From contig CAVYEI010000002.1 in assembly GCA_963767475.1 (NCBI GenBank), forward strand, positions 186,001 through 250,000: a stretch of DNA of 64,000 bases, read 5' to 3'. A program made the translations under genes and the position numbers. Every line of letters begins with the position of its first letter. Within the stretch, counting starts at the first letter, position 1. Below the pieces are notes generated by a model that did no database searches, was not told the origin of the DNA, and was given only the letters and a program-made list of their open reading frames with translations. Source of the DNA: WHSW01 sp963767475. Its GTDB lineage: Bacteria; Actinomycetota; Thermoleophilia; Solirubrobacterales; 70-9. This document shows, piece after piece, positions 32,631 through 41,394 of the stretch.

Positions 32631-33614
32631 ATGAATGACGTGTCCACGGCCGCGCCAGTGAAGCCGACCTGGGTCCGGATGCTCAAGTGGCTGCCTGCGC
32701 TGTTGCTGATCGTGCTCGTAGTCCCCTCTTCAGCCTCCGCTCAGGCAACGCGCACGTGGGTCTCGGGCGTCGGCGACGATGCCAACCCGTGCTCGCGAAC
32801 GGCCCCCTGCAAAACCTTCGCCGGATCGATCTCGAAGACCGCGAACGGGGGCGAGATCAACTGCATCGACCCGGGCGGCTTCGGCGGCGTCACGATCACC
32901 AAGTCGATCACGATCGACTGCAAGAGCACCGAGGGCGGCGTGCTCGTCAGCGGCACGAACGCGATCGTTGTCAACGCAACGGCAAACGACAAGGTCAAGC
33001 TCAGAGGGCTCGATATCAACGGGATAGGCACGGGAGCACCGACGTCGCTCAGCGGCGTCAAGGTGCTGAGCGCAAAACAGGTGGTGATCGCCGACAGCGA
33101 GATTTATAGGTTCCAATCCGGGATCACAGTCGTGCCCACCTCACTCCTGACCCGCGTGATCGTGAAGGGCAACAACATCCACGACAACGGGGTAGGTGTC
33201 TTAACTGCGCCGGGAAACAACACGATCACGGCGGTGGCCACCACCATGCGGCACAACGATGTCGACGACAACACGTGCGGGGTGTCGGTGAGCTCGTTCG
33301 GCGCTAACGCCAGCACCCCGGTCGCGGCTACCGACTGCGGAGCCGCGGGGGCGGGCTCCGGGATCAACAAGACAGCGGTTGTGAACTCGTTCGACAACGG
33401 CTTCACCGCCAACGGCACGGCCATGTTCGCGAGGGGTTCCCTGGGCGCGATCGCGATGGCGTGGACACACGTGATCGGCAACACGATCGGCCTCAGGCGA
33501 ATCGACAGCGCGGTGATCAGGACGTTCACTCCCGCCACCAACGTGGTGACCGACAACGGCAGCAGCGACGCTCCGAACGCCACCACGCCGATGGTGCGTC
33601 CGCAGGTTCGCTGA
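32631..33614 (+). CDS. Secreted right-handed beta-helix protein
   Basis: 327 residues from the ATG with GGAGG upstream. A signal peptide (MLKWLPALLLIVLVVPSSASA) is followed by TWVSGVGDDANPCSRTAPCKTF and a run of parallel beta-helix rungs rich in Asn, Val and Ile (VIVKGNNIHDNGVGV, then AVVNSFDNGFTANG). This fold is common in surface polysaccharide-binding or pectate-lyase-like proteins. No lyase active site could be identified. Fewer extreme GC codons than neighbours hint at acquisition. It converges on the sigma-factor gene. Confidence 0.75.
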   Translation: MNDVSTAAPVKPTWVRMLKWLPALLLIVLVVPSSASAQATRTWVSGVGDDANPCSRTAPCKTFAGSISKTANGGEINCIDPGGFGGVTITKSITIDCKSTEGGVLVSGTNAIVVNATANDKVKLRGLDINGIGTGAPTSLSGVKVLSAKQVVIADSEIYRFQSGITVVPTSLLTRVIVKGNNIHDNGVGVLTAPGNNTITAVATTMRHNDVDDNTCGVSVSSFGANASTPVAATDCGAAGAGSGINKTAVVNSFDNGFTANGTAMFARGSLGAIAMAWTHVIGNTIGLRRIDSAVIRTFTPATNVVTDNGSSDAPNATTPMVRPQVR

Positions 33615-33640
33615 GCGAACCGGAAGCAGAACCGGCACGG

Positions 33641-34135
33641 CTAGGCGCCGAGCGAGGCGCGCAGCTTTCGCAACGCCCGCGAGAGGATCTGCTGCACGTT
33701 CGCCAGCGTCAGGTCGAGCAACTCGGCGATCTCCGGCCCCCTGAGGTCGCCGCCGAAACGCAGCGCGATCAGGGTGCGCTCCCGATCGCTGAGCTGCTCG
33801 AGCGCGCCGGCTAGTTCGGGATCGAGTCCGAGCGCGGCGTCCGGACCGGCGGCGGTCGGCAGCTCCGACTCGTCGACCTCTCCTCCCGAGATGCTCGATT
33901 GGCGGCTGGATCGGTCGCTGCGTGCATGGTCGATGAGCGCGTTGCGGGCGATCGCCAGTAGCCAGGTGGAGGCGGATGCGCGCTCTTCGTCGAAGCGGGC
34001 CCATGCCTTGTAGGCGCGCTCGAAGGTCAGCTGCGTCAGATCCTCGGCGTCGGCTCGACTGCGCACGCGGTAGGCGAGAAACCCGTAGACCCGCCAGATG
34101 TTCTCTTCGTAGATATCGGTGAAGTCGGAAGCCAA
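33641..34135 (-). CDS. ECF-type RNA polymerase sigma factor
   Basis: 164 residues from a TTG. The sigma-2 region (IYEENIWRVYGFLAYRVRSR, then EDLTQLTFERAYKAWARF) is followed by a linker and sigma-4 (ALEQLSDRERTLIALRFGGD with the helix-turn-helix in GPEIAELLDLTLANVQQILSR). No anti-sigma gene is adjacent, although the membrane-anchored protein at 34216 lies directly upstream on the same strand. Regulon is unknown. Confidence 0.88.
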   Translation of the reverse strand: MASDFTDIYEENIWRVYGFLAYRVRSRADAEDLTQLTFERAYKAWARFDEERASASTWLLAIARNALIDHARSDRSSRQSSISGGEVDESELPTAAGPDAALGLDPELAGALEQLSDRERTLIALRFGGDLRGPEIAELLDLTLANVQQILSRALRKLRASLGA

Positions 34136-34215
34136 CGCGCTCCAAGAAGGTCGATCGCAAGCCCCGCCCTCGTCGGCGAGCGGAGCTTAACCAGCCCGAT
34201 CGAGCGTCAGAGGCG

Positions 34216-34755
34216 TCAGGTGGTGTGGCCCGCGCGGCGCCGCAGGACGAAGGCCACGCCGGCGACCGCAACGGCCGCGAGGATCAGCGGCAGGGCGAGG
34301 CCGAGGCCGTCGTCGGAGCCGGACACGGCATCGAAGGTGCTACCGAGCCCGCCCGAGCTCGAACTCGAGCCGGCGTCGGATGACCCGGAACCGCCGCTGG
34401 ACGACCCGTTCGAGGTGTTGGAGGCATTCCCGGACCCGCCGGAGCCGGATCCGGCGCTTTGCGGCGACGTCGCCTCGGTCAGGTTCGCGACGCCGGCGCC
34501 GTCCGCGCCCTGCGCCTCGAGACCCTGGCTCTGCTCCGGTGTCAAGACCGGCTCGTCATTGCCGCCACCACTACCGTCGCCACCGCCGCCACCGGCGGTC
34601 GGCTCGTCCCCGCCGGCACCGGGGAGCGTCTCCGTGTACTGATCGATCTGGCCGTTGCCGCCCGGAGACTGCCCCTGCGCCTGCGCGCTGAGTAGTCCAA
34701 GGCTGACGAGCGCCACTGCCGCCAGCACCGCCACGGGGTTGACGTGCTTCATCAT
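34216..34755 (-). CDS. Surface-anchored Gly/Ser-rich protein
   Basis: 179 residues. It has a signal peptide (VAVLAAVALVSLGLLSAQAQ), a long low-complexity Gly/Ser/Asp/Asn region (residues 40-145), and a C-terminal membrane segment (LALPLILAAVAVAGVAFVL) followed by RRRAGHTT. This is the layout of a sortase-like or membrane-anchored wall-spanning protein, but no LPXTG is present. Function unknown. It lies upstream of the sigma-factor gene on the same strand. Confidence 0.65.
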   Translation of the reverse strand: MMKHVNPVAVLAAVALVSLGLLSAQAQGQSPGGNGQIDQYTETLPGAGGDEPTAGGGGGDGSGGGNDEPVLTPEQSQGLEAQGADGAGVANLTEATSPQSAGSGSGGSGNASNTSNGSSSGGSGSSDAGSSSSSGGLGSTFDAVSGSDDGLGLALPLILAAVAVAGVAFVLRRRAGHTT

Positions 34756-34821
34756 CCAAGCCTACGGTCCGGCGCAATCGAAGCTGACAGATGAACTGTC
34801 GGTTTTCACCCACCGACGCCG

Positions 34822-34827
34822 TATAAG
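34822..34827 (+). promoter_or_regulatory. -10 box of the polysaccharide ligase gene, leaderless type
   Basis: TATAAG lies seven bases before the GTG at 34835. No ribosome-binding site is present. Confidence 0.4.
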
Positions 34828-34834
34828 CAGCTGA

Positions 34835-36799
34835 GTGAGCGAGATCGCCGCACCGAGGGAGTTCGTCTCCAGCCTGTTTCGCGGTCGGGACATCGGCGCT
34901 GTCTGCGCCTGGCTTCTGCCCCTGGCGGTGATCGCGTACCTGGGCCTCAACAACGGCGGCTACGAGACGATCCAGCGCAGCGAGGTCGGAATCATTCTCG
35001 CCTGGTCGCTGCTGGTGGTCACCGTTACCGCCGCGGTGCCGCTGGCGGGCGGCACCCGTGCCGGCCGGGTGGGACTCGCGATCCTGTTCGCCTTCGTCGC
35101 CTGGACCGCGCTCTCGCTGGCCTGGACCGAAAGCTCGGAGCGGACGATGATCGAGGTCGCGCGCGTCGGCAGCTATGCCGCCGGCTTCGCCCTTGCGCTC
35201 GGCGCTCGCGCCTACTGGCGGCAGATGCTCGCTGGAACCGCAACGGCGATCGTCCTCATCTGCGTGATCGCCGTGCTCTCGAGGCTCGAGCCGGGCCTCT
35301 TTCCGGAGCAGGACGTGGGGCAGTTCTTCTCCCAGGAGGTCGTCAGCCGGCTCGCCTACCCGCTCAATTACTCGAGCGCCCTCGGAGCCTTGGCCGCGAT
35401 CGGGCTGCCGCTTCTGCTCGGGCTGACCGCCGTCGCGCGCACGATTCCCGCGCAGGCGGCCGCCGCTGCGGCGCTTCCCGTGTGCGCGTTGACGCTCTGG
35501 CTGACTGCGTCGGGACTCTCGCTCGGGGCCGCCGTTCTCGGGCTTGGCGCGTTCATCGCCCTGGCTCCGGATCGAATCCCGAAGCTCGCCACGCTGCTCG
35601 TCGCGGCGGCGGGCAGCGCTGTCCTGTTCGCGGCCGAGGTCCAGCGACACGCGCTCGATCTCGGGCTCACCGGGCCGCCGGCCGAGAAGCAGGGCGACGA
35701 GCTGCTCGTGATCGCGCTCGTGGTCTGCGCCGGTGTCGGCCTGGTGCAGGTGGCGATCAGCCTCGCGGCGCGCCATGCCGAACGACCCTCCTGGCTTCAG
35801 TTCACGCGCACGCAGTCGGTGGCGGCGGTCGCCCTGGCCGCAGTCGCGGCGCTGACCGTCGCGATCGCAGCCGGCGCTCCGGGAGAGGCGTCGGACGCTT
35901 GGGATCGCTTCACCAGCGAGCCCGCCGAAACGCCCACGCACGAGACCCGCGCCGGCCAGATCCTCGAGTTCTCGAGCAACGGCCGCTACGACTTCTGGAG
36001 CGCCGCATTCGACGCCGGCAAGGCGGACCCGTTGACCGGCATCGGGGCCGGCACGTTCGAGTTCTACTGGACCGAGCATGGCGACTTCGGCTTCGTTCGA
36101 GACGCCCACTCGCTGTACTTCGAGACCTTTGCCGAGCTCGGAATCGTCGGCCTGCTGCTGATCGTCGCCTTCACCCTTTTCGTGCTTGGGCTGGGCGTCG
36201 CGCGGGCGCTGCGAGCTCCGCCGGCTCGGCGCGCCGCGCTGGCCGCCGCGACCGCGGGCTGCGTCGCCTTCTTCGCCGCGGCACTCACCGACTGGATGTG
36301 GGAGCTCTCGGTGCTGCCGGCGATCTTCCTCGTGCTGGCGGCGGTCGCAATCGCCGGCGGCGAGCAGGCCGATCCACGCAACGATCGGGGCCTGCGCTGG
36401 CCGACCCGGGTCGCGGCGATCGCGGTCGGCGTGCTGGCGGTGGCGATCCTGGTCGTCAACGCGGTCACCCTGGCCACCACCGAGGATCTCCAGGACAGCC
36501 AGGCACTGGCGCGCGAGGGCCAGCTGGCACCGGCGCTCGAGAAGGCCCGGGACGCGGCCGCGGTCGAGGACTTCGCCGCCAGCCCACCGCTGCAGCAGGC
36601 GCTGATCCTGGAGCAGGACGGCGAGCTCGCCGCGGCAGCGGAGGCGGCCCGACAGGCCACCGCGAAGGAACCCGGTAACTGGCGCTACTGGGTCGTGCTG
36701 GCGAGGCTCGAGGCGCGGCTCGGGCGAAGCAACGCCGCCGTCGACGCCTACCGGAGGGCGAAGACCCTGAACCCTCGATCGCCGCTGTTCGCCCAATGA
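34835..36799 (+). CDS. O-antigen ligase/polymerase-like membrane protein with TPR tail
   Basis: 654 residues from a GTG. It has about twelve hydrophobic segments, and the Wzy_C/WaaL signature region falls in the large periplasmic loop (NGRYDFWSAAFDAGKADPLT, then GIGAGTFEFYW and RDAHSLYFETFAELGIVGLL). The last 110 residues are cytoplasmic or periplasmic TPR-like helices (ALAREGQLAPALEKARDAA, then YWVVLARLEARLGRSNAAVD). Such proteins link glycan chains to an acceptor or polymerise repeat units. It overlaps the small membrane gene downstream by four bases. Confidence 0.82.
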   Translation: MSEIAAPREFVSSLFRGRDIGAVCAWLLPLAVIAYLGLNNGGYETIQRSEVGIILAWSLLVVTVTAAVPLAGGTRAGRVGLAILFAFVAWTALSLAWTESSERTMIEVARVGSYAAGFALALGARAYWRQMLAGTATAIVLICVIAVLSRLEPGLFPEQDVGQFFSQEVVSRLAYPLNYSSALGALAAIGLPLLLGLTAVARTIPAQAAAAAALPVCALTLWLTASGLSLGAAVLGLGAFIALAPDRIPKLATLLVAAAGSAVLFAAEVQRHALDLGLTGPPAEKQGDELLVIALVVCAGVGLVQVAISLAARHAERPSWLQFTRTQSVAAVALAAVAALTVAIAAGAPGEASDAWDRFTSEPAETPTHETRAGQILEFSSNGRYDFWSAAFDAGKADPLTGIGAGTFEFYWTEHGDFGFVRDAHSLYFETFAELGIVGLLLIVAFTLFVLGLGVARALRAPPARRAALAAATAGCVAFFAAALTDWMWELSVLPAIFLVLAAVAIAGGEQADPRNDRGLRWPTRVAAIAVGVLAVAILVVNAVTLATTEDLQDSQALAREGQLAPALEKARDAAAVEDFAASPPLQQALILEQDGELAAAAEAARQATAKEPGNWRYWVVLARLEARLGRSNAAVDAYRRAKTLNPRSPLFAQ

Positions 36800-37077
36800 A
36801 CCGAGACGACTCGATCAGCTCTGAGCTGGGCCCCTACGTCGAGCCCGACGAAGCGGCTGGCCTGGACGATGTCGCCGACCGCCTGCTCAGCTCGCGGCCG
36901 TTGCCGAGGCCGGGACTGCGGGCAGCGATCCGGGCGGGATACGCCATGGAGAGCGGCGAGCCGGGCCGCCGACCGGCGCATCTGTGGCGGCAGATCTCTG
37001 CCTACGCCGGCGCCGGTCTCGTGCTGCTCGTGATCGCCGCCATCGGCCTCACCGGCGTCGGCCCGCTCGGCTACTGA
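36796..37077 (+). CDS. Small single-pass membrane protein
   Basis: 93 residues, starting at an ATG that overlaps the previous stop (ATGA). Acidic N-terminus, then a segment LRAAIRAGYAMESGEPGRRP, and one C-terminal membrane segment (YAGAGLVLLVIAAIGLTGVG). It is unlike known anti-sigma factors apart from size. It is translationally coupled to the ligase-like gene. Confidence 0.55.
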   Translation: MNRDDSISSELGPYVEPDEAAGLDDVADRLLSSRPLPRPGLRAAIRAGYAMESGEPGRRPAHLWRQISAYAGAGLVLLVIAAIGLTGVGPLGY

Positions 37078-37095
37078 GCTGTCCCGGCGAGGTGA

Positions 37096-38559
37096 TTGCG
37101 GCCCCGGCCGCGGGAAGGCATTGTTCTCCGCTTGTCCGTCCTAGGGAGCATCGTCGCGAGCGCGCTCGGCGTGGCCGTGTTTGTGGCCGCTGTCGGGCTT
37201 GCCGTCTACGTGATCGTCACCAAGGCCCGCGCCGCCGGGCTGCTCGCGCCAGTGCTGATCGGCGGAGCGCTCCGCTTGGCGGTGATGGTGGTCGCCCACG
37301 CCGGCTCGATCTCGCTCAACGACGGCGGCCTGATGTTCGTCGACGACGTCACCTACGCCCAGCACGGGAGTGCGCTCGCCGACCTGTGGCGTAGCGGCGA
37401 CTTCGCCAATCCGTCCAACTTCGATCTCACCGGCAGCTACCAGTTCGGCTACCCGGTACTCGTCGGGCTGGTCTTCACGCTGGTCGGAGAGAGCGTTTTC
37501 GTGGCCAAGCTCGTCAACGTGCTCTTCGGCACGGCGACGGTCCTGATCATCGGCCTGATCGCGCGCGAGGTCCTCGGTCAGGGCGCTCACCGTCGCGCTG
37601 CCTGGCTGGTGGCACTGGCACCGGGCGTGGTCTGGTGGTCGGCGCCGCTGCTGAAGGAGGCGTTCGTGACCTTCCTCACCGCGGCGGCGGTGCTCGCGGC
37701 TCTGAAGCTGCCGCGGGCAGCGGGCTATCTGGCGGCGCTGCTGGTGGCGCTCGCGTTGACGCGGATCTCGCTGGTAGTCGTGCTCGTGGTCTCCCTGATC
37801 GTCGGGCTGCTGCTCGCCGCGAGGAAGGCCGACCGGGTGATTCGCTGGAGATCGGCGATGCTGGTCGCGCTGTCGGCGAGCGTCGCCGTGGCGGCGTTTC
37901 TGGTGCTCGCCTCCGGTGGACGTCCGGTCGGGTTCATCGACGCGTATCGCTCGACGATCGACCAGATGATCGAGATCTACCAGGGATCGAACCTGGCGGC
38001 GGTCCCGGCCGACGCCCTGAAATCGCTCGTCACACCAATCCCTTGGGCGTTCGACGAGGCCACGCGCAACTGGGACCGCGGGCTCTATCCCGGGATGTGG
38101 TTCTGGTATCTCGCCTATCCGCTGGCCGCGCTCGGCCTCTGGCGCTTGCGACGCCGCCCCGAGCTTGCGCTGATCGCCCTGCCGATCGTCTTGAGCCTGG
38201 TCCTCGGGGCCCTCACCTCAGGGTTTCTGTTTCGCCAGCGGGCGCCGATCGAGCCCCTGATCCTGTTGCTGGTCTGCCAGGGGATCACCAGCTGGCGACA
38301 GGCGCTGCAGCTTGCATCGCTGGCGCTGCCGGTCGTCGGCATCGCCGCAGCAGTGCAGAGCGGCTCGGTCGCGCTCGGGCTCGGAATCGCGGCATGTGGC
38401 CTGGTGCTGTTTGCGCTCGCGCGCCGGGCGCCAGCCCTCGACCTTCGCCAGCCGCTGCCCCCGAGCCCACTGGTAGCGGCCGTCGAGGCTTCGTGGAAAC
38501 CCCTAGTCCACTTACGAGCCGCGGCCTGGCTCCGACGCCGCAGGGGCGGCCAGCCGTAG
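37096..38559 (+). CDS. GT-C-like polytopic membrane protein
   Basis: Up to 487 residues from a TTG at 37096; starts further downstream (around 37123-37135) are possible. It has about ten hydrophobic segments. An acidic loop after the first part (GGLMFVDDVTYAQHGSALADLW) resembles the Asp-containing first extracytoplasmic loop of dolichyl/undecaprenyl-phosphate-sugar-dependent GT-C transferases. It could glycosylate the growing glycan or a protein outside the membrane. It lies in the same unit as the ligase-like gene. Confidence 0.65.
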   Translation: MRPRPREGIVLRLSVLGSIVASALGVAVFVAAVGLAVYVIVTKARAAGLLAPVLIGGALRLAVMVVAHAGSISLNDGGLMFVDDVTYAQHGSALADLWRSGDFANPSNFDLTGSYQFGYPVLVGLVFTLVGESVFVAKLVNVLFGTATVLIIGLIAREVLGQGAHRRAAWLVALAPGVVWWSAPLLKEAFVTFLTAAAVLAALKLPRAAGYLAALLVALALTRISLVVVLVVSLIVGLLLAARKADRVIRWRSAMLVALSASVAVAAFLVLASGGRPVGFIDAYRSTIDQMIEIYQGSNLAAVPADALKSLVTPIPWAFDEATRNWDRGLYPGMWFWYLAYPLAALGLWRLRRRPELALIALPIVLSLVLGALTSGFLFRQRAPIEPLILLLVCQGITSWRQALQLASLALPVVGIAAAVQSGSVALGLGIAACGLVLFALARRAPALDLRQPLPPSPLVAAVEASWKPLVHLRAAAWLRRRRGGQP

Positions 38560-38572
38560 GATCGATCGCCGC

Positions 38573-39358
38573 GTGACAACGCTCGAAGATCGATTCGACG
38601 ATATGCGCGACCAAGTCGCCGAACAGCGGGCCATACCGCTCGGCAGCCGCGAGGACGAAGTCGACACGCTGCTGCGCCGCCTGGGCAAGCTCAGACCCGT
38701 CGAAGCCGGCGACTCGCTGCTCGAGCTCGGCAGCGGAACCGGCTGGCTGCTGGCCCTCGCCGCCAAGCGCGGGCTCCGATGCACGGGCGTCGAGCACAAC
38801 CCGGAGCTGGTCGAGGCATCAGAGGACCTGGCACGGCAGGAGGAGGTTGAGGTCGACGTGCGAGTCGGCAGCGTCGAGAGCTATCCGTTCGAGCCCGAGC
38901 GATACGACTTCACGATCGCGAACTCTGTGCTCGAGCATGTCCCCGACTACCGCGCCACGATCGCCAACGCCTACCGCGCCCTGCGGCCGGGTGGCGTCTT
39001 CTACTTCAACTCCACCAACAAGTTCGCGCTGCGCTCCGGCGAGTACCCGCCGCTTCGCCTCTATGGCTGGCTCCCTTACGCGCTTCGGGAGCGCATCCGC
39101 CTCGCCAAGCAGGGACCGAACGTCGTCACATCGGGCGGCATGGACGCCAACCAGTTCACCTATCCAGGCCTGCGACGGACGCTGCGCGAGGCCGGGTTCT
39201 CGAAGGTTCTCGACATCTACCAGCTACTCGAGGTTGAGGACCTCAACCGGCCAACCTTCGCGCGCGCGACCGTGATGCGAGCCTATAAGCGGATGCCGCC
39301 GCTGAAGGGGCTGCTGACGACGTTCGCAGACGGGACCTACTTCTACTGCGTGAAGTGA
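38573..39358 (+). CDS. SAM-dependent methyltransferase
   Basis: 261 residues from a GTG. Motif I is LLELGSGTGWLLALAAKRG (near residue 47), followed by TGVEHNPELVEAS, FTIANSVLEHVPDY (motif IV region) and ALRPGGVFYFNSTNKF. A class I fold, probably methylating a sugar or a carboxylate in the glycan. It is in line with the membrane genes upstream and converges on the next methyltransferase. Confidence 0.82.
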   Translation: MTTLEDRFDDMRDQVAEQRAIPLGSREDEVDTLLRRLGKLRPVEAGDSLLELGSGTGWLLALAAKRGLRCTGVEHNPELVEASEDLARQEEVEVDVRVGSVESYPFEPERYDFTIANSVLEHVPDYRATIANAYRALRPGGVFYFNSTNKFALRSGEYPPLRLYGWLPYALRERIRLAKQGPNVVTSGGMDANQFTYPGLRRTLREAGFSKVLDIYQLLEVEDLNRPTFARATVMRAYKRMPPLKGLLTTFADGTYFYCVK

Positions 39359-39370
39359 CGGCGGCTCGCC

Positions 39371-40213
39371 TCAGGCGGCCTTGCGGAAGACGAACTCGTT
39401 GCATCCGAGCTTGCCGCCGCACGTGCGCAGGCGCTCGAGCGTGTACCCACGGCGCTTGTAGAAGGCGAAGACCTCCTCGGGCGTCGCGACCTCGAACGGA
39501 AATCCGCCGACCCAATCGATGATGTCGTGCCAACGGCTCATCCCGCGGGAGCGCTTGTATTCCGTCCACCTGCGGACGTAGGCCATCGGCTCGCCCCGGG
39601 CGGTGTCGATGAGCGCGAGCGCGACCTCCCGCGGCCCCATGATCGCGACCGCGAACGGCGGCTTGAGAGCGTCGGGAAGGAGGTTGTACGTCCGCTTCAC
39701 CAGGCGCCAACCGCGGCTGCGAGGCCCTTGGTCGTTGTAGATCGAGACCACCAGAGCCCCGCCGGGCGTGACCAGGCGGTCGAGGTTGCCAAGCGCGGTC
39801 CACATCTCTCCCGTGTGGTGGGCGACACCCCAGGAGTAGACGAGATCGAAGCCTCCGAGACCGTCCAGATAGTCGCCGTCGAGCAGGTCCCCCCGTTCGA
39901 CCTCCCACTTGCCGGCGCCGGGGAGGTAGCGCCGCTTGAGCTCGGCCGTACAGGCGACGCTCGCGGGGTCGAAGTCGAACGAGCGCACTCGATCGGCCCC
40001 GAGCCGCATCGCAGCCAGCGAGAACAGACCACTTCCGGAACCGGCGTCGAGCACCGCCAAGCCGGTGAGGGCATCGGAGCCCACGGTGGAGGCGAGCGAT
40101 CGTTCCGCCTCGGCGATCCGTTCCGGACCGAGTACGGAGAGGAACCGTTGCCAGTTCTCGCCAAACTCGAAGCGGTCGCTGGGGTTTTTCGTCGCCGTCA
40201 CTGCCGACATCAA
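39371..40213 (-). CDS. SAM-dependent methyltransferase
   Basis: 280 residues. Motif I LAVLDAGSGSGLFSLAAMRLG, then RVRSFDFDPASVACT, DLVYSWGVAHHTGEMWTALG and VTPGGALVVSIYND define a class I fold. The C-terminal part (DIIDWVGGFPFEVATPEEVF, then KRRGYTLERLRTCGGKLGCN) is shared with methyltransferases from O-antigen clusters. Two ATGs are adjacent at the start (MM). It is divergent from the GT4 gene at 40241 and convergent with the methyltransferase at 38573. Confidence 0.82.
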   Translation of the reverse strand: MMSAVTATKNPSDRFEFGENWQRFLSVLGPERIAEAERSLASTVGSDALTGLAVLDAGSGSGLFSLAAMRLGADRVRSFDFDPASVACTAELKRRYLPGAGKWEVERGDLLDGDYLDGLGGFDLVYSWGVAHHTGEMWTALGNLDRLVTPGGALVVSIYNDQGPRSRGWRLVKRTYNLLPDALKPPFAVAIMGPREVALALIDTARGEPMAYVRRWTEYKRSRGMSRWHDIIDWVGGFPFEVATPEEVFAFYKRRGYTLERLRTCGGKLGCNEFVFRKAA

Positions 40214-40240
40214 GCCCTGCTGACCTTACCCTTCGCTCGC

Positions 40241-41392
40241 GTGCCACCACCTGTCTCAAGCAAGGCTCGAGCGAGCAAGCGACGCTACGACGTCGCCTTT
40301 TACGTCCCGCATGGCGGTGGAAGGCTCGATTCACCTACTCACCCGACCGGCGGTGGAGCCGAGACCCAACTGGTGATGCTTGCCCGCGCCCTCGCCGGGC
40401 GCGGGTTTCGCGTCGCCTTGATCATCGCCGGGGACAAGCAGGCGCTCAACGGGTCGAAGGATGGCGTCGACGTGATCGTCCACCCGCCGATCCGCTCGGG
40501 CGATCGCGCCCGCGACACCCTCGCCCGAACGCTGCAGACGCTGTCGGTGATGGCTCGGACACCGGCTCGCGTGTTCGTTCAGCGTGGAGCCAGCGGGGCT
40601 GCTGGACTCGCTCGCCTCGCGTCCTGGACGAGGCGGGCACGCTTCGTCTACTCGAGCGCCAATGTCTTCGACTTCACCTTCGAGCAGATCGAGCCATCGC
40701 GGCGCACGCGCTCGCTCTATGAGCTCGGGGTACGGCGCGCGGACGAGATCGTCGTGCAAACGAGCGAGCAGGTTGCGATGTGCGAGGCGACCTTCGAGCG
40801 CCATCCGCGCTTGATTCGCAGCGTCGCGGAGCCCCAACCCGCACGCTCGGCGGCCCCCGAGGCGTTTCTCTGGGTCGGCCGGACCGCTGCCTACAAGCGG
40901 CCGGAGCTCTACGTCGAGCTCGCAAAGCGCGTCCCGGAGGCTCACTTCTGGATGATCATGGTGCCATCGGGTCCCGGCCAGCGAGAGGTGGAGACACGCG
41001 TGCGGGCGCTGCTCGATCAGGCACCCAACCTGACCCTGCTGCCGCAGCGCTCCCGACCCGAGGTCGGCGAGCTTCTCGAGCGGACGGTGGCCGTGGTCAA
41101 CACCTCCGACTACGAGGGGTTCTCGAATGTCGTGCTGGAGGCGTGGGCGCGAGGCGTCCCGAGTATTGCGCTCACTCACGATCCGGATGGCGTGATCGAG
41201 CGGGAGCGTCTCGGCGGCTTCGCCGATGGCTCGATCGAACGGATGGTCGAGCTTGCTCGGGAGACCTGGGAACAGCGCGATGACCAGGCCGCGGTTGCGG
41301 CGCGCTGTCGTCAGCGGATCGCGACCCATCACGCGGCTGACGTCGTAGTCGACGCCTGGTGCGCAGCGCTCGGACTGCGCGGGAGCCGCTAG
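40241..41392 (+). CDS. GT4-family glycosyltransferase
   Basis: 383 residues from a GTG, cytoplasmic GT-B fold. The donor-side sequence EAFLWVGRTAAYKRPELYVE and SDYEGFSNVVLEAWARGVPS (the EX7E-type glutamates) are in the C-terminal half. It aligns along its whole length with the GT4 at 51588 (for instance FVYSSANVFDF versus FVYLSASVVDF), so the two are paralogues. It is divergent from the methyltransferase, with 27 bases between the starts, and followed two bases later by the broken amidotransferase. Confidence 0.85.
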   Translation: MPPPVSSKARASKRRYDVAFYVPHGGGRLDSPTHPTGGGAETQLVMLARALAGRGFRVALIIAGDKQALNGSKDGVDVIVHPPIRSGDRARDTLARTLQTLSVMARTPARVFVQRGASGAAGLARLASWTRRARFVYSSANVFDFTFEQIEPSRRTRSLYELGVRRADEIVVQTSEQVAMCEATFERHPRLIRSVAEPQPARSAAPEAFLWVGRTAAYKRPELYVELAKRVPEAHFWMIMVPSGPGQREVETRVRALLDQAPNLTLLPQRSRPEVGELLERTVAVVNTSDYEGFSNVVLEAWARGVPSIALTHDPDGVIERERLGGFADGSIERMVELARETWEQRDDQAAVAARCRQRIATHHAADVVVDAWCAALGLRGSR

Positions 41393-41394
41393 CG

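Noticed and set aside
39527..40240. Upstream extension of the GT4 gene to 39527
   Set aside because: The segment is antisense to the methyltransferase at 39371-40213 and has no GT similarity; the GTG at 40241 fits.
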